Shown piece after piece: positions 41,784 through 49,214 of a stretch of DNA of 64,000 nucleotides. Under the pieces are notes generated by a model. The model was not told where the DNA came from. It ran no database searches and saw only the letters and a list, made by a program, of their open reading frames with translations. Origin of the DNA: Bog-756 sp963696495 (GTDB taxonomy: Bacteria; Actinomycetota; Acidimicrobiia; Acidimicrobiales; RAAP-2); the NCBI GenBank assembly GCA_963696495.1, contig CAVOKJ010000005.1:236243-300242 (forward strand). The letters run 5' to 3'. The position numbers and the translations under genes are program-made. Positions within the stretch are counted from its first letter, which is position 1, and each line of letters opens with the position of its first letter.

Positions 41784-42209
41784 GTGTTGAAGGACTTCAA
41801 GGAATTCCTCCTGCGGGGGAACCTGATCGACCTGGCCGTGGCCGTCGTGATCGGGGTCGCCTTCACCGCGGTGGTGACCGCGTTCGTCAACAGTCTCATC
41901 ACACCGTTGATCAAGGCAATCTTCGGTGGTGCCTCCCAGTTCTCCGGTCTCTACTTCACCATCAACGGCTCGAAGTTCACCTACGGATCGTTCCTGAACG
42001 CCCTGCTCTCGTTCGTCATCATCGCCGCCGTCATCTTCTTCCTCGTGATCAAGCCGACCAACCACCTCATGGACCGACTCGGGATGACGCCCAAGGAGGA
42101 TCCGGTGCGCGAGTGCCCCGAGTGCCTGAGCAAGGTGCCCGAGGCGGCTTCACGGTGCGCCTACTGCACGTCCCCGCTCACGCCCACGGGCTCCACCTCG
42201 GCCGGCTGA
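41784..42209 (+). CDS. mscL: MscL mechanosensitive channel with C-terminal zinc ribbon
   Basis: 141 residues. MscL core: LKDFKEFLLRGNLIDLAVAVVIGVAF (N-helix and first span) and the second span around residues 72-93 followed by PTNHLMDRLG. Instead of the usual helical bundle tail it ends in a four-cysteine zinc ribbon (Cys111, 114, 125, 128). It opens under membrane tension to release osmolytes; the ribbon may gate or bind a partner. GTG 41784 chosen for its SD (AGGAG, 6 nt). The tail region overlaps the convergent MFS gene. Confidence 0.92.
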   Translation: MLKDFKEFLLRGNLIDLAVAVVIGVAFTAVVTAFVNSLITPLIKAIFGGASQFSGLYFTINGSKFTYGSFLNALLSFVIIAAVIFFLVIKPTNHLMDRLGMTPKEDPVRECPECLSKVPEAASRCAYCTSPLTPTGSTSAG

Positions 42210-43492
42210 GCCCGTGGCGCGGCGGCGCCCCCCGTCGCCGCGCCGACGGGCGGGGCACCGACCGGGGATCCGACCCGTCCGGGGACCGTGCGCCAGACCA
42301 GGCCGGCCCCGACGAGCCCGACGGCGACGATGCCGGCCACGGTGACGAAGGGGAGCCACGAGGCCAGGGCGAAGGCGGCGCCGGCACCAGCGGCGGCCAC
42401 CGCCGTGCACGCCGTCTGGCTGGTGGCGAACAAGCCCTGGATGCGTCCGACCTCGGAGGGGGCCGAGCCCTGGGTGAGGAGGGACTGCACGGCGGGCATG
42501 GCGGCGGCGAAGCCGAGCGCTTCGGATGCCCCGAGCAGTACGAGGGCGGGGACGCTGTGGAGGAAGGGGTAGGTGGCGCACAGCGCGGCGCACACCCCGA
42601 GGCCGGCCAGTACCAGCACGCGGCGGTCCATGTGGTCGGCCAGCCAGCCGCTGGGTTTGGCCACGGCCACGAAGGGCACGGCGAACAGGGTCCACGAGAT
42701 GCCGATGGCGAGCCCCGACGCTCCCCGGGACACCAGCAGCAGGGTCCAGCAGATCTCGTAGATGCCGCTGGTGAGGCCGAGCGCCGCGCCACAGATCAGC
42801 GCGCCCGCCATCGATCGGTTGAGGCGGACCCTGGCCAGTGGGGCCGTGGTGCCGTCCGGTCGGAGGCGACCGGCCCGCTCGGCGCGGGCGGCGGCGCGCT
42901 GGCCCGACTCGTGGATGCGCAGGGCGGGGATGCACGCGCCGAGGGACAGGACACCCGAGCCGAGGAACATGATCCACATCGACCGGGCCCCCACGATGCT
43001 CCCGATCAGGGGCCCGACGGCCATGCCGGCGAGCTCGGCTCCGTAGATGGAGGCGAAGGCACGCCCACGCCGGCCCTCGTCCACCGACCCTGACACCATG
43101 GCCAGTGACGCCACGATCGCCGCGCCGGCGCCCACGCCCTGCAGCGACCGCAGGAGGATGGCCGCCGGGGCGGCGATCGGCAGCAGGAAGGCCAGGCTGG
43201 CGAGGGCGTAGGTGACCAGTCCGGCGACGAGCACGGGCCGCCGGCCCACCCGGTCGGCCAGACGTCCGATCGGGTACTGCGAGAGGACCCCGGCGGCGAA
43301 GAAGGACGCCATCACCACCCCGGCGAGGGCATCCGAGCCGCCCAGGCGACGGATGTAGACGGGCAGCATCGGGATGATCGAGCTGGCGCCGACCCACTGG
43401 AGGAAGATGGTGATCGTCAGCGTGCGGATGAGCCGGGCCGACCGGTCGGCGGCGGTGCTCTCGACGGGGAGCCCGGCGGTGGAGGTGGTCAC
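42161..43492 (-). CDS. MFS drug-efflux-type transporter
   Basis: 443 residues, about 12 membrane helices. Motif A of the major facilitator superfamily lies between helices 2 and 3 (GRLADRVGRRPVLVAG). DHA1-type exporters of this kind pump hydrophobic compounds with protons; substrate unknown. The GTG overlaps the stop of the TetR gene (GTGA), so the two form an autoregulated efflux pair. Its 3' end overlaps mscL by 49 bp on the other strand. Confidence 0.9.
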   Translation of the reverse strand: MTTSTAGLPVESTAADRSARLIRTLTITIFLQWVGASSIIPMLPVYIRRLGGSDALAGVVMASFFAAGVLSQYPIGRLADRVGRRPVLVAGLVTYALASLAFLLPIAAPAAILLRSLQGVGAGAAIVASLAMVSGSVDEGRRGRAFASIYGAELAGMAVGPLIGSIVGARSMWIMFLGSGVLSLGACIPALRIHESGQRAAARAERAGRLRPDGTTAPLARVRLNRSMAGALICGAALGLTSGIYEICWTLLLVSRGASGLAIGISWTLFAVPFVAVAKPSGWLADHMDRRVLVLAGLGVCAALCATYPFLHSVPALVLLGASEALGFAAAMPAVQSLLTQGSAPSEVGRIQGLFATSQTACTAVAAAGAGAAFALASWLPFVTVAGIVAVGLVGAGLVWRTVPGRVGSPVGAPPVGAATGGAAAPRAQPAEVEPVGVSGDVQ

Positions 43493-44064
43493 GGCGCCGC
43501 CCTGGTGAGGCGCTCGAGCCCCGCGGCCACCTCGGCCCGCAGGGTGGCTGACGGCGCCGCCAGTCCGAACAGGTCGCACAGCCACAGTCCGTCACAGGCC
43601 AGGCGGACGACGGTGGCCGTGGCGTCGTCGAGACCGTCCGACTCCAGCCGGGCCTGCCAACGGTCGGCGGCGGCCTGCAGCGGGACCATGAGGGATGGCT
43701 GGGCGGCAGCGGCGGCGATGACCGCCGCCCCGAGCCGGTCCTCGTGATCGGTGCCGGGTGGACCCGGTTCCACGGTGGCGCGCAGGTAGGCCCGGGTGAA
43801 CGAACCCGGACCGCCGTCCGGGTCGAGGTGGGCCTCGATGTCGCGGTCGAACTCCTCGATGATCGTGGCCACCATGCCGGCGACCAGCGAGTCGCGACTC
43901 GGGAAGTGGTAGAGCACGCCTCCCTTGCTCAGCCCCGCCTCGGCGGCGGCGGCGTCGAGGGTGAGTCGGGCGACGCCGTCCCGCAGCACCACGGCCTCGG
44001 CTGCTTCGATGATGCGCGCCTTCGTGTCGGGGCGCGTCGACAGGGGAGACTCGACCGGATCCAT
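43489..44064 (-). CDS. TetR-family regulator of the MFS exporter
   Basis: 191 residues. N-terminal HTH: TKARIIEAAEAVVLRDGVARLTLDAAAAEAGLSKGGVLYHFPSRDSLVAGM, typical of TetR; the rest is a ligand-binding helical domain. ATG 44064 is set by TATACT 6 nt upstream (leaderless). A palindrome overlapping that -10 is the likely operator, so it should repress itself and the downstream exporter until a ligand binds. Confidence 0.92.
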   Translation of the reverse strand: MDPVESPLSTRPDTKARIIEAAEAVVLRDGVARLTLDAAAAEAGLSKGGVLYHFPSRDSLVAGMVATIIEEFDRDIEAHLDPDGGPGSFTRAYLRATVEPGPPGTDHEDRLGAAVIAAAAAQPSLMVPLQAAADRWQARLESDGLDDATATVVRLACDGLWLCDLFGLAAPSATLRAEVAAGLERLTRAAP

Positions 44065-44070
44065 GCATCC

Positions 44071-44076
44071 AGTATA
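44071..44076 (-). promoter_or_regulatory. Leaderless -10 element (TATACT) of tetR
   Basis: Minus-strand TATACT, spacer GGATGC, then the ATG at 44064. Confidence 0.65.
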
Positions 44077-44090
44077 CCGTCTGGACGGTA
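44075..44090. promoter_or_regulatory. TetR operator palindrome
   Basis: TACCGTC-TG-GACGGTA: perfect 7-bp arms with a 2-bp centre. It overlaps the -10 of the tetR-MFS transcript by 2 bp, as expected for a repressor site. Confidence 0.75.
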
Positions 44091-44140
44091 CAGTTCCAGG
44101 GGCCGGATCGCCGCCGGAGGCGGAAGGGGGGGGTCGGCGC

Positions 44141-44191
44141 CCGGCCGAGGCGGGAGCGGGCGGGGCCGACGTCCGGCCGAGGCGGGAGCGG
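44141..44191. repeat. 19-bp direct repeat
   Basis: CCGGCCGAGGCGGGAGCGG at 44141-44159 and 44173-44191, identical, in the gap between the small Cys protein gene and tetR. Confidence 0.7.
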
Positions 44192-44215
44192 TGGAGTACC
44201 CCTTCGGTCGGCTGG

Positions 44216-44449
44216 TCAGTCCCGGCGGCTGCCCAGGTGCCAATCCCCGCAGAACGAGCACTGGTAGGGGTCGAGGTCGGCGCCCTCCTCGAGGCGGAGC
44301 CGGAGCGAGGACCGGTTGGCCTCATCCCTGGTGGCGAACCTCGCCTTCGGCTGCCCGTCGGCCCGCCAGTGCTCCCGCCCGGCGTTGGCCCCGGTCCGGT
44401 CGTGGTCGGCTCGCCCCGGGCGTCGGCCCCGGCGCCGGGCCTTGGCCAT
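44216..44449 (-). CDS. Small basic protein with CxxC-WHLG motif
   Basis: 77 residues, strongly basic N-terminus (MAKARRRGRRPGRADHDR), then a helical stretch with Arg and Glu, ending in YQCSFCGDWHLGSRRD. The C-x2-C-G-x-WHLG ending is a recurrent actinobacterial small-protein motif, possibly a half zinc-binding site binding nucleic acid; function unknown. It begins 14 nt after the stop of the enoyl-CoA hydratase on the same strand, probably cotranscribed. Confidence 0.65.
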   Translation of the reverse strand: MAKARRRGRRPGRADHDRTGANAGREHWRADGQPKARFATRDEANRSSLRLRLEEGADLDPYQCSFCGDWHLGSRRD

Positions 44450-44463
44450 CTCGGTCCGCCCGC

Positions 44464-45264
44464 CTACTCGGTGTACACGGGCGGGCGTTTCTCGCGGAAG
44501 GCGTTGGACGCCTCGGTCAGGTTGCCCGTGTGGCCGGCCAGCAACTGGGTCCGGTTCTCCAGGTCGACGGCGGCCCGCAGGCTCCCCACCTCCAGCGCCG
44601 CCCACATGGTGTCCTTGGTGAGCGACAGCCCGAACGGGCTCAGCGCGCACATGCCCTCGGCCATGGTCACCGCCTGGTCGACCACCTCCCCGTCGGGCAC
44701 CACCCGGGAGACCAGCCCGATGCGGAGGGCGTCGCCGGACTCGACCTTCCGGCCGGTGAGGAGGATCTCGGCGGCGTTGGAGGTGCCGACGGCCCGGGGC
44801 AGCAGCCAGCTGACCCCGAGTTCCGTCCCGGCCAGGCCGTTGCTGATGCCGGCGCCGCAGAAGACGGCGGATTCGGCGGCGAGCCGGATGTCGGCACCCA
44901 GGGTCAGGCACATCCCGCCCCCGTAGGCGGCCCCGTTGACGGCGGCGATGATCGGTTGGGGAATCGAGCGCATGGCCGGGACGATGCCGCCCATGTACTC
45001 CATGGCCCGCATGCCCATCCGGTGGAATCCCATGCCCTCGGTGCCCGGTGGAGCCCCGGCGTGCTCGAGCTCGAGCCCCGAACAGAAGGCCCGGCCGGCC
45101 CCGGTCAGGACGACCACCCGGCACTCGTTGTCGGACGCCACCTCCTCCAGCGCAGCGTAGAGGTCGGCCACCAGGGCGAACGACATCGAGTTGAGTCGGG
45201 ACGGGTTGTCGAGGGTCACCAGCCGCACATGGGTGCGGACGGCATCGATGGAGACGAGGGCCAT
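44464..45264 (-). CDS. Enoyl-CoA hydratase/isomerase family protein
   Basis: 266 residues. Crotonase core VVVLTGAGRAFCSGLELEH and AAVNGAAYGGGMCLTLGADIRLAAE; downstream LAGTELGVSWLLPRAVGTSNAAEILLTGR carries a Glu in the position of a catalytic acid. Substrate unknown. ATG 45264 chosen: GAGGCT 6 nt upstream weakly fits the leaderless pattern. Divergent from the AlgH-like gene across 66 bp. Confidence 0.88.
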   Translation of the reverse strand: MALVSIDAVRTHVRLVTLDNPSRLNSMSFALVADLYAALEEVASDNECRVVVLTGAGRAFCSGLELEHAGAPPGTEGMGFHRMGMRAMEYMGGIVPAMRSIPQPIIAAVNGAAYGGGMCLTLGADIRLAAESAVFCGAGISNGLAGTELGVSWLLPRAVGTSNAAEILLTGRKVESGDALRIGLVSRVVPDGEVVDQAVTMAEGMCALSPFGLSLTKDTMWAALEVGSLRAAVDLENRTQLLAGHTGNLTEASNAFREKRPPVYTE

Positions 45265-45330
45265 GGGTCCAGCCTCACCGACGCGACACCATCGCGCCAC
45301 TCCGCCGCCGGGTTGGGCCATCATCAGGGC

Positions 45331-45966
45331 GTGCCCCTCGACCCGTTCAGCGCTTTCGAGCCGTACGGCGGCGCCCGGCCCCCGGATGCCCTGGTCGGCC
45401 AGTTGCTGGTGGCCACGCCCCGCCTGGCCGACCCGAACTTCACCCGTCGGGTGCTGCTCGTCCTCGACCACGGTTCGCACGGTGCCCTGGCGGTGGTGCT
45501 GGACCGTCCGGGTGGGGTCCCGGTGGGTGAGCTGCTCGCCCAATGGCATCCGCTGGCCACGCCGCCGGCCGAGCTGTTCACCGGTGGCCCGGTGGCCCGC
45601 AATGCCCTGATCGGCCTGGTCCGCCTGCGGGCGCGGGGCCCCGAGCCCCACCTGGCGCCGCCGCTGCCCACCGGGTGGAGGCTCCTGGTGGACGGCGACC
45701 GCCCGGTGGGGACCGTGGACCTGGCCGCCGACCCGGATCTTCTGGAGGACTCGCTGCTCGGCGTCCGTCTGTTCTCGGGCTACGCCGGGTGGGACTCGGG
45801 CCAGTTGGAGGAGGAGATCGAGGAGGGCTCCTGGTACGTCGTCCCGGCGGAGGCCCGCGACCCGATCTCGGCCGATCCCGAGGGACTCTGGCGCCGCGTC
45901 CTCAAACGGCAGGGCGGCGCCTTGGCCGTCGTGGCCGGGTTCCCGCCCGACCCCGCCGTCAACTGA
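45331..45966 (+). CDS. AlgH/YqgE (DUF179) family protein
   Basis: 211 residues. QLLVATPRLADPNFTRRVLLVLDHGSHGALAVVLDRP, ELFTGGPVARNALIGLVR and LFSGYAGWDSGQLEEEIEEGSWYVVPA are diagnostic of the AlgH/YqgE family, of unknown biochemical function. GTG 45331 chosen because CATCAT lies 6 nt upstream and the domain begins just after; the frame runs far upstream only as an antisense artefact. Confidence 0.88.
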   Translation: MPLDPFSAFEPYGGARPPDALVGQLLVATPRLADPNFTRRVLLVLDHGSHGALAVVLDRPGGVPVGELLAQWHPLATPPAELFTGGPVARNALIGLVRLRARGPEPHLAPPLPTGWRLLVDGDRPVGTVDLAADPDLLEDSLLGVRLFSGYAGWDSGQLEEEIEEGSWYVVPAEARDPISADPEGLWRRVLKRQGGALAVVAGFPPDPAVN

Positions 45967-45999
45967 GCCGTGGCCGGCCGGCGGCCGACCGGCCACGGC

Positions 46000-46005
46000 T
46001 ACCAT
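46000..46005 (+). promoter_or_regulatory. Leaderless -10 element (TACCAT)
   Basis: TACCAT, 6 nt, then the GTG at 46012. Confidence 0.6.
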
Positions 46006-46011
46006 CGCCCC

Positions 46012-46632
46012 GTGGACAGCCCGCCCGACCCGGCCATTCGCCCTGTGACCGAGGCGGACGTCGCCCCGGCCGCCACCATGCTGGTCCGCTCGTTCGACGA
46101 CGACCCCGTGGCCAACTTCATGTTCGCCGGCGACCGTCGCCGGCACCGCGGGCTGCACTCGTTCTTCGTCTCCCAGATCCGCCGCCAGTACCTTCGCTAC
46201 GGCCAGGTCCAGGCCGCCGGTGCTCTCGATGCGGTGGCGGTCTGGGGACCGCCCGGACGGGAGCGAAACGGGATCCGGGAGCTGCTCGAGCTCCTGCCGA
46301 CGGCCCCGTTCCTGGTCAGCAGGCGGATCCACCGTGCCCTGCGGCTGCTCTTCGAGGTGGACTCGCTGCACCCGACCGAGCCCCACTGGTACCTCGCCAC
46401 CCTGGGGACGGATCCGGACCACCAGCACCGGGGGCTCGGGTCGGCACTGCTCCGGACGAAGCTCCGACAGATCGACGAGGCGGGCGAGCCCGCCTACCTC
46501 GAGTCGTCGAAGGAGCGCAACGTGCCCTTCTACTCCCGCTTCGGCTTCGAGGTGATCCACGAGCTCCACTCGGAGGTGGGGGCGCCGACCATCTGGCGGA
46601 TGTGGCGCGAGCCGAGGGTCCCCGGCGACTGA
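46012..46632 (+). CDS. GNAT-family N-acetyltransferase
   Basis: 206 residues. N-terminal IRPVTEADVAPAATMLVRSFDDDPV, then the CoA-binding loop in WYLATLGTDPDHQHRGLGSALLRTKL (QHRGLG) and YLESSKERNVPFYSRFGFEVI: a complete GNAT fold. The acceptor is unknown. GTG 46012 set by the leaderless promoter. Convergent with lysR (30 nt apart). Confidence 0.9.
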   Translation: MDSPPDPAIRPVTEADVAPAATMLVRSFDDDPVANFMFAGDRRRHRGLHSFFVSQIRRQYLRYGQVQAAGALDAVAVWGPPGRERNGIRELLELLPTAPFLVSRRIHRALRLLFEVDSLHPTEPHWYLATLGTDPDHQHRGLGSALLRTKLRQIDEAGEPAYLESSKERNVPFYSRFGFEVIHELHSEVGAPTIWRMWREPRVPGD

Positions 46633-46662
46633 CCGCCGGGCCGTGAGCGCCCGACCGTTTGC

Positions 46663-47577
46663 TCAGACGGCCACGTGGACGCCGTCGGGCCGGTCGTCCG
46701 GCACGGCCACGACCTCCTTCAAGAGATCGTGGAGGGCCCTGGTCGGCGCCGAGGGCAGACCCCGGCTGCGCTGGGCGACGCCGACCCGGCGGCGGGGCAG
46801 TCCCTCGATGGGCACGCCGCGGAAGCGGGGCCGGAGGAACGACGGGATGGCCGTGGCCGGCAGGATCGCCGGGCCGTACCCCTCGAAGGTCAGCGAGGCG
46901 ATGAGTCGCAGCCCGTCGAATTCGGCCGCCGGGAGCAGGCTGATCCCGAGCGGCCGGGTGGCGGCGTCGAGCTCGTCCCGGAAGGCGGTCCCGGGCAGCG
47001 GCAACAGGAGCTCCAGATCGGCGAGATCCTCGAGGGTGAGGGCGAGGGCGGGATCGGCCATGGGGTGCCGGTCGGGCACGACCAGCATCAGGTCCTCTTC
47101 GAACAGGAGCCGGGCCACCAGGTCGCGTCCGGCGACGGGCAGGTGGAGCACGGCCAGGTCGAGCTGCCCGCTGGCCAGCTGGGGCTCGAGGCCGGTCGTG
47201 GTGCCCTCGATCACGACGAGGCGCAGCTTCGGATGCTTCTTGCGGGCCAGGTCCATCAGTCGGGGCACCAGCCAGCGGGCGGTGGTCCCGATCATCCCGA
47301 CCCGCACCGTCCCGGTGACCTCGTCCTTGCAGGCGGCGACGTCGGACACCAGGGCATCGAGTTCGGAGAGGATGCGGCGGGCCCTGGCCACCACCACGCT
47401 GCCCTCCTCGGTGAGCCGGCCGTCGGCCCTGTCGATCAACGGGGTGCCGAGCTCGCGCTCGAGCCGGGCCACGTGGGCGGAGATGTTCGACTGCACCGTG
47501 TTCAGGTGCTCGGCGGCCGCCGAGAACGTGCCGTGGTCACTGATGGCGGTGAGCGCCTGGAGGTGACGTATTTCCAT
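46663..47577 (-). CDS. LysR-family transcriptional regulator
   Basis: 304 residues. N-terminal winged HTH (MEIRHLQALTAISDHGTFSAAAEHLNTVQSNISAHVARLERELGTPLIDR), then a two-lobed periplasmic-binding-type effector domain. Target genes unknown; the nearest divergent unit is the small RNA. ATG 47577 is preceded by TATCAT and a 15-bp palindrome that is a likely self-operator. Confidence 0.92.
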   Translation of the reverse strand: MEIRHLQALTAISDHGTFSAAAEHLNTVQSNISAHVARLERELGTPLIDRADGRLTEEGSVVVARARRILSELDALVSDVAACKDEVTGTVRVGMIGTTARWLVPRLMDLARKKHPKLRLVVIEGTTTGLEPQLASGQLDLAVLHLPVAGRDLVARLLFEEDLMLVVPDRHPMADPALALTLEDLADLELLLPLPGTAFRDELDAATRPLGISLLPAAEFDGLRLIASLTFEGYGPAILPATAIPSFLRPRFRGVPIEGLPRRRVGVAQRSRGLPSAPTRALHDLLKEVVAVPDDRPDGVHVAV

Positions 47578-47586
47578 CGCTCCAGA

Positions 47587-47601
47587 TGATATCAGATATC
47601 A
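47587..47601. promoter_or_regulatory. LysR-type operator palindrome
   Basis: TGATATC-A-GATATCA, perfect 7-bp arms around one base, 9 bp upstream of the lysR ATG and overlapping its TATCAT -10. Fits a T-N11-A LysR box and autoregulation. Confidence 0.65.
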
Positions 47602-47612
47602 ATTTTAGCTGG

Positions 47613-47640
47613 TTGACTGATTGCTCGCGGTTGTTATACG
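47613..47640 (+). promoter_or_regulatory. Sigma70 promoter of the small RNA
   Basis: TTGACT (47613-47618), 16-nt spacer, TATACG (47635-47640): the best housekeeping-type promoter in the window. No start codon follows; it drives the C-rich RNA. Confidence 0.75.
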
Positions 47641-47646
47641 ATTACT

Positions 47647-47735
47647 GCAGACCACAGGATGCTTAGGAATCCCCCTCCTATCCTTGTTGAGTCAGTGCGA
47701 AGGGACCGCCTTCCCCCCCTGGCGGTCCCTTTGCC
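47647..47735 (+). ncRNA. Candidate 6C-like small RNA
   Basis: About 89 nt from the predicted start to the terminator. Two hairpins with C-rich loops: AGGA/TCCT (47665-47668 and 47681-47684) encloses a loop with CCCCCTCC, and the terminator stem encloses TTCCCCCCCT. Actinobacterial 6C RNA is defined by two hairpins whose loops hold at least six C. The C-rich loops could pair with SD sequences (inference). It has its own promoter and terminator, and no ORF. Confidence 0.7.
47697..47734 (+). terminator. Intrinsic terminator of the small RNA
   Basis: AGGGACCGCC (47701-47710), loop of 10 nt, GGCGGTCCCT (47721-47730), extended to about 14 bp with one G-T pair and followed by TTTGCC. Strong stem, short T-run. 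Confidence 0.8.
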
Positions 47736-47823
47736 GCGTCCGGGGGCCGGTTCCGCCCCGAGGGGCCACGGAGCGCCCGGTGAGACCGTGTGTTCTCGCA
47801 CCCCGCCGCGGGGCGGGCGGCGG

Positions 47824-47829
47824 TAGCGT
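47824..47829 (+). promoter_or_regulatory. Leaderless -10 element (TAGCGT)
   Basis: TAGCGT, 6 nt (GAGGGC), then the ATG at 47836. Confidence 0.6.
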
Positions 47830-47835
47830 GAGGGC

Positions 47836-49214
47836 ATGACCGATGCCACCGGCGCCGTGTTCGTCGACCTCGATCGCACGTTGATCCGCTCGGCCAGCGG
47901 GCCGGTGTTCCACCAGGCGATGGAGGCCGAAGGCGTGGTCGCCCCGGGGCGGCGGCTGCCCGGGGACCGCCTCATGTACGGCCTCTACAACCGGTTGGGC
48001 GAAACCGTGCCGTTCATCGGCCTGGCCCGGGCCACGGCCGCCGTCATGCGCAACCGCTCGGTCGAGGCCACCGGCCTCGCCGGCAAGCGGGCGGTGGAGC
48101 CCTTGGTCGAGCTGGTCCAGCCCTGGGCGCTCGAGGTCCTGGCCGCCCACCGGGCCGAGGGGCGCCGCCTGGTACTGGCCACCACCTCGCCGTGGGACCT
48201 GGTGGCCCCTCTGGCCGATGCCCTGGGGTTCGACGACCTGATCGCCACCCGCTACGGGCGGACCGGGGGCCGCTACACCGGGAAGCTGGAGGGGAGCTTC
48301 GTGTGGGGCAACGGGAAGCGGGCCGCGGTGGGCCAATGGGCCGCCGACAACGGCGTCGACCTCCGCGAGTCCCACGCCTACTCCGACAGCTTCTTCGACG
48401 TGCCGCTCCTGCTCGCCGTCGGGCACCCCCACCCCCTCAACGCCGACCCCCGGCTGATGGCGGTGGCCCTGGCCCGGCGGTGGCCCCTCGAGTACTGGGA
48501 CCGGCCGGCCGGCATCCCCTCGCTGGTCGGATGGGAGCCCTATCACCTGGCCCGCCAGTTCTTCCGGCCCCAGGCCTTCCCCTACGCCCGGTTCAGCCTG
48601 GGCGGGGTCGAGACCATCCCCGACCACGGGCCGGTGCTCCTGGCCAGCAACCACCGGAGCTACTTCGACGTGGTCGCCATCGGCCTGGTGGCTGCCCGCC
48701 TGGGGCGCCCGGTGCGGTTCATGGCCAAGCAGGAGGTGTTCGACGCACCGGTCGTCGGCCCGTTGGCCCGGGCCTTGGGCGGGATCCCGGTCGAACGGGG
48801 GAGCGGCTCGGGTGATCCCATGCGCCGGGCCGCTGCCGCCCTCCGGGCCGGGGAGGTGGTCATCGTGCTGCCCCAGGGGACGATCCCCCGGGGGAGGCGT
48901 TCTTCGACCCGGTGCTGACCGGCCACACCGGCGCGGCCCGCCTGGCCGCCGAGACCGGCGCCCCGGTCGTCCCCATCGGCCTGTGGGGCACCGAGCAGGT
49001 GTGGCCCCGGTCCTCGAAGGTGCCGGTCATGGCCACCCTGCATCCCCCGCGGGTCACCGTCACCGTCGGCCCGCCGGCGCCCCTCGGCCTCGAGGACGCG
49101 GTCGAGGACACCTCGACCCTGATGGCGGCCATCGCCGACCTGCTGCCGGCCGAGGCCAGGACGGTGCACACCCCCACCGCGGAGGAACTGGCCCGCACCC
49201 GACCCCACGCGTGA
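47836..49214 (+). CDS. HAD phosphatase-PlsC acyltransferase fusion, with an apparent frameshift
   Basis: N-terminal HAD-IB domain (Asp11 and Asp13 in VFVDLDRTLIRS; motif IV SDSFFDVPLL) followed by a PlsC acyltransferase domain (NHRSYFD, LPQGT). Such fusions are linked to glycerolipid synthesis: acylation of a glycerol phosphate plus a phosphatase. The first frame stops at 48918 inside PlsC, while the rest (VLTGHTGAARLAAETGAPVVPIG) continues in another frame to 49214. One missing G in the run at about 48888-48892, or a -1 slip, would restore it: sequencing error, pseudogene or programmed frameshift. The end overlaps the murT GTG. Confidence 0.75.

Noticed and set aside
43744..45330. In-frame upstream extension of the AlgH-like protein by 529 codons
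   Set aside because: Lies antisense to the TetR, small Cys protein and enoyl-CoA hydratase genes; the AlgH domain and the leaderless promoter both begin at 45331.
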